Positions 27,882-34,648 of a stretch of 64,000 nt of DNA are shown here, one piece after another; position 1 is the stretch's first letter, and each line of letters opens with the position of its first letter. A program made the position numbers and the translations under genes. This DNA comes from Pedobacter heparinus DSM 2366 (GTDB lineage Bacteria > Bacteroidota > Bacteroidia > Sphingobacteriales > Sphingobacteriaceae). Location of the stretch: assembly GCF_000023825.1 (NCBI RefSeq), contig NC_013061.1, positions 3,038,001 through 3,102,000 of the forward strand, written 5' to 3'. The notes beneath the pieces are model-generated. The model saw only the letters and a list, made by a program, of their open reading frames with translations, made no database searches and had not been told where the DNA came from.

Positions 27882-28445
27882 ATGGGACAATTAAGCAATC
27901 GAACCATTGCCGTTTTATCAGAAAGCGGTTTTGAAGAAACAGAATTGACTAGCCCAGTGCAAAGGCTAAAGGAGGAAGGTGCAACTGTTCATATCATTTC
28001 CTCTACAGCAGGAAAGATACAGGCCATGAAGGGCGATCATCAGTGGACCATAGAAGTTGATGTAGATAAGACCATCAGTGAAGTCAATGCCGAAGATTAT
28101 CAGGGCTTAGTCATTCCAGGTGGGGTTTTGAATCCGGATGCATTGAGGAAGAATGATGATACCATCGCCTTTGTGAAAGCATTCTTTGAGGCAGGAAAAC
28201 CAGTAGCAGCGATCTGTCACGGGCCACAGGTTTTGATCACAGCTGAAGTAGTAAAAGGCAGAGAACTTACCTCGACAAAAACCATAAGAATTGACCTGCT
28301 CAATGCCGGAGCAGAGTGGTATGACCAGGAAGTTGTGGTTGACCAGGGCTTGGTTACCAGCCGTAGCCCGGATGACCTTCCTGCCTTCAATGACAAAATG
28401 GTAGAAGAATTCGCAGAGGGTGTCCATGAAGGGCAACACACCTAA
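27882..28445 (+). CDS. PfpI/DJ-1-type glutamine amidotransferase-like protein
   Basis: This 187-residue protein has the GATase1 fold: IAVLSESGFEETELTSPVQR carries the conserved glutamate, and KPVAAICHGPQVL carries the nucleophile cysteine with its following histidine. The last part has GAEWYDQEVVVDQGLVTSR. Family members are deglycases, proteases or chaperones linked to stress. I chose ATG 27,882; an upstream in-frame TTG at 27,861 is less likely. The stop is 9 bases from the convergent reductase gene. Confidence 0.9.
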   Translation: MGQLSNRTIAVLSESGFEETELTSPVQRLKEEGATVHIISSTAGKIQAMKGDHQWTIEVDVDKTISEVNAEDYQGLVIPGGVLNPDALRKNDDTIAFVKAFFEAGKPVAAICHGPQVLITAEVVKGRELTSTKTIRIDLLNAGAEWYDQEVVVDQGLVTSRSPDDLPAFNDKMVEEFAEGVHEGQHT

Positions 28446-28453
28446 AAAGTAGA

Positions 28454-29038
28454 TCATTTTTTTAACGGCCCAAGGTGCCTGTATGTGTTGATGAGCAAAC
28501 CAGTGGGCGTGGTCTTGGAATCCACAAAAGTAAGTTCTCTTGCATCAATACTGTCCGAGAGTAAGCGCTTACCCCTGCCAAGCAGAACCGGGTAGGTAAT
28601 CAGTATCACTTCGTCGGCCAGTCCCTTGTCAAGCAATACAGCGGTTAGCGTTGAACTTCCAATCACGATCAGGTCGGGCCCTTCAGTTAGCTTGAGATCG
28701 CGAATGGCACTACTAAGCTCCCCATCCAGGTCCTGCACCGGTCCCCACTGCAGGCTTTCGGGTCTATGTGTTGCGATATACTTGGTGGCAGCATTGATCG
28801 CATTTGCCATCGGAAAATCTCCGGCATTAGGCCAAAAGCCACTAAATATATCGTAGGTATGGCGGCCAAGCAGCAAATCAAAGTTCGGTCCGTAAGCTTC
28901 AAAGAGCATTGTCGCCCCCTCAGGACTTCGATAAGGTGTTGTCCATGCCCCATAGGTGTAGTCCCCATCGTGCTCGATCACTCCGTCAAGCGAGATATGT
29001 TCGAAAATTCTAATCTTCCTCATCTTATTTCTATTCAT
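28454..29038 (-). CDS. Dihydrofolate reductase-family (RibD C-terminal-like) protein
   Basis: This 194-residue protein has the DHFR/RibD reductase fold: RKIRIFEHISLDGVIEH at the start, LLLGRHTYDIFSGFWP, LIVIGSSTLTAVLLDKGLAD and a closing ITYPVLLGRGKRLL. Translation may start at the sixth codon (ATG at 29,023), which gives the more usual MRKIRIFEHIS. It is cytoplasmic and probably NADPH dependent, with unknown substrate. Confidence 0.87.
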   Translation of the reverse strand: MNRNKMRKIRIFEHISLDGVIEHDGDYTYGAWTTPYRSPEGATMLFEAYGPNFDLLLGRHTYDIFSGFWPNAGDFPMANAINAATKYIATHRPESLQWGPVQDLDGELSSAIRDLKLTEGPDLIVIGSSTLTAVLLDKGLADEVILITYPVLLGRGKRLLSDSIDARELTFVDSKTTPTGLLINTYRHLGPLKK

Positions 29039-29157
29039 CTAATTGTTAACCAAATTTAAACAGTAAGGCTATACCTCAGTGAGGTGCAATTGCGACAATA
29101 AAAGGGTGTTTTTCCCATTCTAATAATCGGAGATCTCATCTATTTTGTTTGTTTTGC

Positions 29158-29393
29158 TCATGTTAATTTGGTTTTTGATTTGGTGAATGCGGAAATGATT
29201 AGACTGAAAATTATACTTGTTACCAGTCCGCCTATAATACTTGTAATAATGTAGCTTTTAATGTTGAATTGTGCCTGGGCCTGCTCTAGGGCAAACATTC
29301 CAGATTTGACCGTATGGCAAAGTAGTCAGGTGGAATGATATAGAAGGTAGCCATGACATACCTGGTAAAGCTTTCATCACACACAATAAAAAA
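29158..29393 (-). pseudogene. Remnant of a small membrane protein, possibly DUF4199
   Basis: One minus-strand frame reads VKSGMFALEQAQAQFNIKSY and continues into a transmembrane segment IIGGLVTSIIFSLIISAFTK, ending at TGA 29,158. A second frame upstream reads DESFTRYVMATFYIIPPDYF. Together they resemble the C-terminal third of DUF4199-type membrane proteins, broken by a frameshift and lacking the N-terminus. The family call is tentative. Confidence 0.45.
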
Positions 29394-29416
29394 AGCTGTC
29401 CCTAAAGGCAGCTCTT
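29386..29416 (-). terminator. Probable rho-independent terminator
   Basis: On the minus strand AGCTGCC and GGACAGCT can pair around a TTTA loop (five solid base pairs plus a bulged extension), and seven T residues follow. It lies downstream of the Hsp20 remnant. Confidence 0.5.
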
Positions 29417-29449
29417 CAACCTAAATTTTAAAAAACATAATTATCTAAT

Positions 29450-29587
29450 CTAAATTTTACGAGAAATATGTTTAGCCCCATCGTACTTAGGGATATCTAA
29501 ATACAATACCCCATCCAGATACTTTGCTTCAATACCGTTCACATCGGAGCTTTCCGGAAAGGTAAAAGAACGATAACTGTATTTCAT
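29450..29587 (-). pseudogene. Truncated Hsp20/alpha-crystallin small heat-shock protein remnant
   Basis: A 45-codon minus-strand frame reads MKYSYRSFTFPESSDVNGIE, then AKYLDGVLYLDIPK and HISRKI. This is the final beta-strand pair of the alpha-crystallin domain (RSF.LPE.....I.A.Y.DGVL.L.IPK) plus the C-terminal I-x-I-like tail. The rest of the gene is absent upstream, so this is a relic and not a functional chaperone. Confidence 0.8.
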
Positions 29588-29653
29588 AAAAACCAGTCTA
29601 AAATTATAAAACCATATCCTGCCAATCTTGTTATGCTATAAAACCTTAAGATT

Positions 29654-30022
29654 ATGCTAACAATTATTCCTGATCTACCAGATCATATATTCGGCGTGCG
29701 CGCCAGTGGCGAGGTCACCAAAGATGACTTACAGCAGGTTTTACTACCTGGCCTTGAAAAGCAAAGCGAGCAGTACAAAGAAATCTATTACCTGCTGGTA
29801 CTGGAAACTGATGTACAAAACTTTACAGCCGGAGCCTGGATACAAGACCTGATTGCTGGGATAAAACACCTCACCGAGTGGAAAAAAATAGCGATCGTCA
29901 CCGATCAGCAGGCCGTAGAAAAATTCACGGACATTTTCAGCTATATCAGCCCCGGAGAGGCAAAAGGCTACAAACTATCGGAATTACCTATAGCAATTGG
30001 CTGGTTAAGCCATAAAGCATAA
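29654..30022 (+). CDS. STAS/SpoIIAA-like domain protein
   Basis: This 122-residue protein matches the SpoIIAA-like family: DHIFGVRASGEVTKDDLQQV, a central YYLLVLETDVQNFTAGAW, then KIAIVTDQQAVEKF and the ending ELPIAIGWLSH. It is cytoplasmic or lipid-associated, and related proteins may bind small ligands. The YtxH-like gene follows 19 bases downstream on the same strand. Confidence 0.85.
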   Translation: MLTIIPDLPDHIFGVRASGEVTKDDLQQVLLPGLEKQSEQYKEIYYLLVLETDVQNFTAGAWIQDLIAGIKHLTEWKKIAIVTDQQAVEKFTDIFSYISPGEAKGYKLSELPIAIGWLSHKA

Positions 30023-30041
30023 CATTATAAAATCTATTCCT

Positions 30042-30383
30042 ATGAACTACAAAAAATTCATCAGAAATGCAGTTAAAAGCAGGCAGGAAACCAGCCTGGC
30101 TGCCTTTGCACTACTAGCGGGACTTGCAGCAGGTGCTGCAATAGCTGTATTATTTGCCCCAAGATCAGGGCGTGAATCCAGAAAACTACTGACAGAAAAA
30201 CTCAATTTCACACAACAGTACGAAGGGAATGAGCTTGAGGAACACTTAATTGAGGACATCCGCAAAACCGCTCGCAATCATGCTGAGCATTTACAAGGAC
30301 CTACTAATAAACGAAAAGACCCAACCCAGATCAAAGTTCCTTCAGCAGGCACAACAGCCTGGAAAAAAGCTATAGTTGAGTAA
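30042..30383 (+). CDS. YtxH-domain protein
   Basis: This 113-residue protein has one transmembrane segment (LAAFALLAGLAAGAAIAVLF, about 19-38) followed by the YtxH signature APRSGRESRKLL. The C-terminal half is polar, ending in IKVPSAGTTAWKKAIVE. YtxH proteins are general-stress related. A decayed copy of its C-terminus occurs at 25,415-25,513. Confidence 0.87.
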   Translation: MNYKKFIRNAVKSRQETSLAAFALLAGLAAGAAIAVLFAPRSGRESRKLLTEKLNFTQQYEGNELEEHLIEDIRKTARNHAEHLQGPTNKRKDPTQIKVPSAGTTAWKKAIVE

Positions 30384-30389
30384 TGAACA

Positions 30390-30414
30390 CGGCTGGCTAA
30401 AGACTGGCCAGCCG
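30390..30414 (+). terminator. Stem-loop downstream of the YtxH gene
   Basis: CGGCTGGC (30,390-30,397) pairs perfectly with GCCAGCCG (30,407-30,414) around a 9-base loop, 7 bases after the stop codon. There is no T-run directly behind it, so it may be an RNA 3'-end stabiliser rather than an intrinsic terminator. Confidence 0.45.
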
Positions 30415-30550
30415 AATCGATTAAACCAGGCGATTTTGTGAGCGACTTGCTCCTATCCGCCACTTTTTGGTGCGATCTAATACACTCACGCTGCTTACTT
30501 TCAGTATAGTTTATCAAAAACTAAATGCCTGCATCACAGCAACAGTTAGG

Positions 30551-30838
30551 CTACCTTTCTTCAAGGCTGTTAATCTGCCTTCCGATTTCCTGCACGGTAG
30601 CCTCATCAAGCAGGATATTCTGGTGTCCTGAGGTTTCATCATATTCATACACTGGGAATCCGCCAGGCTGCAACTCATCGGCAGTTATCGCCTCCCAGTT
30701 TTCACCATCACTTCCCATAAAGATTTCCCCGATTAAAGCACCATGATATACGAGCTTATAAGTGCCAGCTTCCTGAGGATGTATATTGATGTCTACCTGT
30801 GCTCCATCAACTCTGATAATGATATTAAAAGGATCCAT
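30551..30838 (-). CDS. Hypothetical protein, 95 residues
   Basis: I do not recognise a named family. The protein reads as a beta-rich small domain: MDPFNIIIRVDGAQVDINIH, then TYKLVYHGALIGEIFM, WEAITADELQPGGFPVYEYD, and a C-terminal helix ATVQEIGRQINSLEE. A deleted copy lies at 26,037-26,155, so the family occurred at least twice here. It is the last gene of a minus-strand group with the 86-residue protein gene. Confidence 0.7.
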   Translation of the reverse strand: MDPFNIIIRVDGAQVDINIHPQEAGTYKLVYHGALIGEIFMGSDGENWEAITADELQPGGFPVYEYDETSGHQNILLDEATVQEIGRQINSLEER

Positions 30839-30855
30839 AAATTGAGTTTTATGTT

Positions 30856-31116
30856 TTAATTATCCATAGGATGATGATTAGAACCAGGATTGGTGCCATC
30901 CAGTTCACCTAATCCGGCAGCGCCGCGATCAGTGCCTTGCTCATCCTGTTTAAAAGGCTTCCGCTCCTTTTCATCCTTATCTTTATCATGCTGATCGTCT
31001 GGCCCAGGTTCAAACTCAAACCCCGGGTCCACTGATTGGTTTTCAAATTCAGCATCCTTATTTATAATTACAGAATGATCTGTCTGTTCCGGTAAATTGG
31101 CTTTTATATTTTTCAT
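30856..31116 (-). CDS. Disordered hypothetical protein, 86 residues
   Basis: This short protein is highly charged and probably disordered (FEPGPDDQHDKDKDEKERKP). It has no signal peptide and no recognised domain. It is encoded 17 bases upstream of the 95-residue protein gene on the same strand. Such acidic tails are common in Pedobacter stress loci, but no function can be stated. Confidence 0.6.
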   Translation of the reverse strand: MKNIKANLPEQTDHSVIINKDAEFENQSVDPGFEFEPGPDDQHDKDKDEKERKPFKQDEQGTDRGAAGLGELDGTNPGSNHHPMDN

Positions 31117-31242
31117 AATTCCCTATTTAGTTCACAATCTGAGCGCTATCCGTATTTTGACAAGCCAGGAGACCTACATAAACCAACAGTATGGCAAAAA
31201 TTTAACGCTGATTTTCGTTTTCATAATTACTGGATTAAGAGT

Positions 31243-31363
31243 TAATCGATCTATTAGCTATCAAGGCATTAACCTCCCGATCAAGCAAAAAGTTTTAAAT
31301 ACTGCTAAAAAAGCGTTATTAAACAACTACCCTCAGGAAATATACGTGGCTAAGCTTGAGTAG
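31243..31363 (+). pseudogene. Remnant of an unrecognised small protein (paired with 22,688)
   Basis: The frame reads ISYQGINLPIKQKVLNTAKK and ALLNNYPQEIYVAKLE, then TAG. The first part matches a broken copy at 22,688-22,757 at protein and DNA level. The frame extends upstream, but the text there is low-quality and overlaps the start of the 86-residue gene on the other strand. I cannot tell whether this copy is still expressed. Confidence 0.4.
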
Positions 31364-31375
31364 CACCATTGCCAT

Positions 31376-32023
31376 TCATAACTTGTCTGGTTTTCGATTG
31401 TTGTTTAATAGACCTTCTACCAATGCCTTCCACTGGGGATAAGAAAACCCTATCTTAGCACCCCATCCTACAAAAGTATTGCGGACATTATCCAGGGAAA
31501 GATCTGTATCTGTATTGGGCACTTCGTTACGGCCATGTTCTTCAGCATAAATCGTATGACCAATACGCTTCACCTGGAAAGTAGAAGTAGCCTGATCGGT
31601 CAAAAAATGCGCAGTATCCTTGCTATCACCCAATGGATTGGCAGACGGTCTGGCCGTCATACTCAGCACTTCAGCATCATCCAGCATTTCGGATTTGATC
31701 TCTTCAATGGTGACCCAATCATACCCCTCACCCGCCAGGGAACCTGGACCAGGTATATCAATTCTGATGTGATCCCCGCCGGTAGCCTTGCGCTGCACGG
31801 GATTTCCTGCACCGTCGGTGAGAAAAAAATCCGACATTACCCCACCCGCAAGCTGCCTCCAGCGGTTCACGTCAAGTAAACGTTCCTTTACAATATTAAA
31901 AAAATGTACGGCCTCGGCCTCAGAAGAAAGCTCAATCTTTTCCACCGCATTCATTTCTGATCCGATTTGTTGAGGCGGAACATGTGAGGCCCCTGGATCG
32001 TTGGTTAGCTTATTAGTTTCCAT
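31376..32023 (-). CDS. Hypothetical protein, about 215 residues
   Basis: I do not recognise a characterised family. The protein is soluble, starting at METNKLTNDPG (ATG 32,023; a longer form from 32,071 is less likely). It includes AVHFFNIVKERLLDVNRWRQ, a beta-rich middle with HIRIDIPGPGSLAGEGYDWV, and a tail NVRNTFVGWGAKIGFSYPQW. The length and ordered text argue for a real gene. It lies in the stress-type cluster, upstream of no obvious partner. Confidence 0.72.
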   Translation of the reverse strand: METNKLTNDPGASHVPPQQIGSEMNAVEKIELSSEAEAVHFFNIVKERLLDVNRWRQLAGGVMSDFFLTDGAGNPVQRKATGGDHIRIDIPGPGSLAGEGYDWVTIEEIKSEMLDDAEVLSMTARPSANPLGDSKDTAHFLTDQATSTFQVKRIGHTIYAEEHGRNEVPNTDTDLSLDNVRNTFVGWGAKIGFSYPQWKALVEGLLNNNRKPDKL

Positions 32024-32132
32024 ATTTTTATAGGTTAGATTAATTTTTAAACCATCATAATTGTGGTGCACAAGTTTTTTCCATAGGTACCCGGAGGAAA
32101 GCTTTTTGATTTGGTCCCCCCTGCTATGTTGA

Positions 32133-33029
32133 TCAAATTGTAATCCGTCCTCCGGTAACAGGTATGGTAGCCCCTGCTATATAGCTCGCATCTTGGGAAG
32201 CCAGGAACACATATGCAGGCGCCACCTCAGCAGGTTGACCAGCCCTTTTCATAGGCGTATCCTTACCAAATTCTTCGTGCTCTGGCATAGTAGAAGGGAT
32301 TAACGGTGTCCATATAGGCCCCGGCGCCACTGCATTTACCCGAATGCCTTTACCATCCATCAACAAAATCTGGCTCAAATTAGCCGTAAAATTTTGAATA
32401 GCCCCTTTTGTGGCCGCATAAGGAAGTAATTGCTCACTTGGTGAATAAGCATTTACTGAAGTCGTATTGATAATGCTACTGCCAGGTTTAAGGTGAGGCT
32501 CTGCCGCTTTACATAAAAAGAACATCGCAGTGATATTGGTGCGGAAAGTACGCTCCCATTCTTCAGTTGGAATATCAGCCATTGTTTTTCTTGCCATCTG
32601 AAAAGCTGCATTATTGACCAGGATATCCAGTCCACCGAATTCTTTTACAGCCGTATCAATAATGTGTTGGCAATGAGCTTCATCCTGTATGTCCCCTTTC
32701 ACTAAAATTGCCTTTTTGCCGGCTGCTTCCACTAGTCCTGCAGTAATATTGGCGTCCTCATCTTCCACATCATCAAGATAACTGATCAAAACATCCGCTC
32801 CTTCCCTGGCAAAAGCAATTGCCACCGCACGGCCTATGCCTGAATCACCACCAGTTATTATAGCCTTCTTTCCCACTAGCTTGCCACTGCCCTTATAGGA
32901 TTCTTCTCCATGATCTGCCTGTGGACGGAGCCGCCCCTCTGTTCCTGGAGCTGGTTGGTCCTGCTTTGGAAAAGGAGGTTTAGGATATTTTTCTGCTGGA
33001 TTCTCTAAGGGATTCTGTTGATTTTCCAT
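32133..33029 (-). CDS. SDR oxidoreductase of the general-stress (GSP39-like) type
   Basis: This 298-residue protein has a long proline-rich N-terminal extension (KYPKPPFPKQDQPAPGTEGR), typical of the general-stress SDR subgroup. The Rossmann core follows: TGGDSGIG (59-66), NNAA (139-142), the serine in TTSVNAYS near 191, and Y204/K208 in YAATK. It is cytoplasmic and NAD(P) dependent, with unknown substrate. The position among DUF892, DUF2383 and YtxH genes supports a stress role. Confidence 0.92.
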   Translation of the reverse strand: MENQQNPLENPAEKYPKPPFPKQDQPAPGTEGRLRPQADHGEESYKGSGKLVGKKAIITGGDSGIGRAVAIAFAREGADVLISYLDDVEDEDANITAGLVEAAGKKAILVKGDIQDEAHCQHIIDTAVKEFGGLDILVNNAAFQMARKTMADIPTEEWERTFRTNITAMFFLCKAAEPHLKPGSSIINTTSVNAYSPSEQLLPYAATKGAIQNFTANLSQILLMDGKGIRVNAVAPGPIWTPLIPSTMPEHEEFGKDTPMKRAGQPAEVAPAYVFLASQDASYIAGATIPVTGGRITI

Positions 33030-33203
33030 AGTAATTGTTTAAATTGAAGTCCTGTTCTATTTTTGATATTCACTTCCACTGCGTCTCTAAGGAAGATCCG
33101 GTGGGCTCGTTATAAAACATTCAAGTAGAATTCCGGTTTATTATTTTTTAAAATTCTCCGGCTAGTCCTTTGGCCATTTAATCCAGAAAACAGCAGACCG
33201 CCA

Positions 33204-33253
33204 CTACAATCGAACTAAACGTAGATGATAGGTCTCAATTTTTTCTATCGCTG
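33204..33253 (-). pseudogene. Relic of the C-terminus of a DUF2383 gene
   Basis: The minus strand reads AIEKIETYHLRLVRL and stops. This matches the end ALKEIETYHLRLVR of the intact DUF2383 gene at 25,535-25,990, and the DNA is also clearly similar (TAGATGATAGGTCTCAATTT here). Nothing homologous precedes it. A deletion between this tail and the DUF892 gene may also have removed that gene's start. Confidence 0.7.
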
Positions 33254-33324
33254 GTTATTTACCCGCAATTGGTTATAATACAGCAAATCATTAAATATTT
33301 ATCTACGAAAAACTTAAAATATAA

Positions 33325-33819
33325 CAACAACATCAAAAACAGGATTTTTTTATAGATGAACTCAAAGACATCTACTGGGCCGAAAAACACTTGGCAAAAG
33401 CTCTGCCTAAAATGAAAAAAGCAGCGACGAGTCCAGAACTTGCAGCCGCCTTTGAAAAACATACAGAAGAGACCAATAACCACATCACTACCCTGGAGCA
33501 GGTATTCCAGCTACTCGATGAAAAAACCCAGGCAAAAAAATGTGATGCCATGGAAGGTTTACTAAAAGAAGCAGACAGCATTATAGAGGATATCGATACC
33601 GGCACACTGATTCGTGATGCGGGGTTAATCCTTGCAGCACAAAAACTAGAGCACTACGACATCGCCACCTATGGAACACTGATCGTATTTGCGCAAAACA
33701 TGGGGCATAATGACATAGCCGAATTGTTGCAGTTTACTCTTGAAAACGAAAAGGCAACCGATATAGCCTTAACAGAAGTTGCCGAGAGTTTCGTCAACGA
33801 GCAGGCAGCAGCTGAATAA
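33325..33819 (+). CDS. DUF892 (YciE/YciF) ferritin-like protein with a missing or non-ATG start
   Basis: The family signature begins well upstream of any start codon: DFFIDELKDIYWAEKHLAKA, where related proteins have F(L/V)DELKDIYWAEK about 15-30 residues after the initiator Met. The frame is open from 33,325 but contains no ATG; the first near-cognate start is TTG 33,391, inside the first helix. The body is a four-helix ferritin-like domain (FEKHTEETNNHITTLEQVF, then LEHYDIATYGTLIVFAQNMG). Either initiation uses a rare codon or the 5' end was lost. The adjacent DUF2383 relic supports loss. Confidence 0.75.
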   Translation, partial: QQHQKQDFFIDELKDIYWAEKHLAKALPKMKKAATSPELAAAFEKHTEETNNHITTLEQVFQLLDEKTQAKKCDAMEGLLKEADSIIEDIDTGTLIRDAGLILAAQKLEHYDIATYGTLIVFAQNMGHNDIAELLQFTLENEKATDIALTEVAESFVNEQAAAE

Positions 33820-33852
33820 CAACCCTTGATAAATCTATTGTAAACTTAAAAA

Positions 33853-33990
33853 GTTTAATATAAAAAAGCTATTGATTACAACCCTGATGGCTGCCTTTTG
33901 CTGGACAGCGCACCACAAACCTTCGCACAGGATACTACGCGTAGACCAGATACAACTTCAATGCCGTCAAGGCCACAATAATTATCTCTA
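33853..33990 (+). pseudogene. Possible relic of a short secreted protein
   Basis: The text KKLLITTLMAAFCWTA looks like a signal peptide preceded by ATA where ATG would be expected. After a one-base shift it continues QTFAQDTTRRPDTTSMPSRP and stops. Short secreted peptides with an AQDTT mature start are common in this group. The missing start and the shift suggest decay. Confidence 0.35.
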
Positions 33991-33997
33991 CTAAATT

Positions 33998-34031
33998 AAA
34001 AGCCTTAGACTGTTTATAGTCTAAGGCTTTT
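33998..34031 (+). terminator. Strong rho-independent terminator hairpin
   Basis: A perfect 14-bp stem AAAAGCCTTAGACT (33,998-34,011) pairs with 34,018-34,031 around the loop GTTTAT and ends in TTTT. The sequence is symmetrical in A/T runs, so it may work in both directions. Confidence 0.75.
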
Positions 34032-34094
34032 AAGAGAATAAGCAACTGTGTATCCAGCTGCTTACACCAATTTACAGCCATAACAGTTTCATAA

Positions 34095-34354
34095 CTAGTA
34101 ATCACCAGGGATTGTTATGGCAAATACAAGCATGCGGTAACTAAAGGTGCACCCCAGGCTATCCAAGTTACCCATCGCTGGCGTTTCGGTGAAGCCCTCA
34201 CTAAATGATGACCCGGGAATATACCAGATTAAGTAGATCGTTAGTGCCGAAGATTGCGGAAAGCCCAGTAGTAATACCGGACGAATTGCCTGTTAGAGAA
34301 AAAGAAGTGGCTACTACCGGAATAAGGGCAACGGTTGGTCTTATCCGCCTATAG
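34095..34354 (-). pseudogene. Unrecognised frameshifted remnant
   Basis: Two minus-strand frames give protein-like text. One reads VALIPVVATSFSLTGNSSGI and TTGLSAIFGTNDLLNL. The other, continuing after a shift, reads GSSFSEGFTETPAMGNLDSL and ends at TAG 34,095. I do not recognise the protein. The rest of the 34,032-34,648 interval shows no gene I can support. Confidence 0.25.
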
Positions 34355-34648
34355 CTTTAAAGATTTAAAATTATGGAAGAACGCCAAAAAGATATTACTA
34401 GGGAAGTTTGGTCTGGCAACATTGAAGGTGGCAATCAAAAACATCGGTTTGTTCCAACCTATCGAAATACAATAAGTAACCCTCCCCTATTTCGAACGAA
34501 TCTACTGACGAGAACCAAATGCAATAAGTTCGAAGCGCCTATTTCTGATGTGTAGGTTTTGATTGTTATAGCAATGAATTCAATTGCCGATTAGGCTATT
34601 TTAATTCACCAGCTCTTACAAAAAACAGATATCCTATTAGGATCATTA

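Noticed and set aside
34629..34645. Small inverted repeat after the GH20 gene as terminator
   Set aside because: The stem leaves a one-base loop unless shortened to four pairs, so it is too weak to call despite a following T-run on the minus strand.
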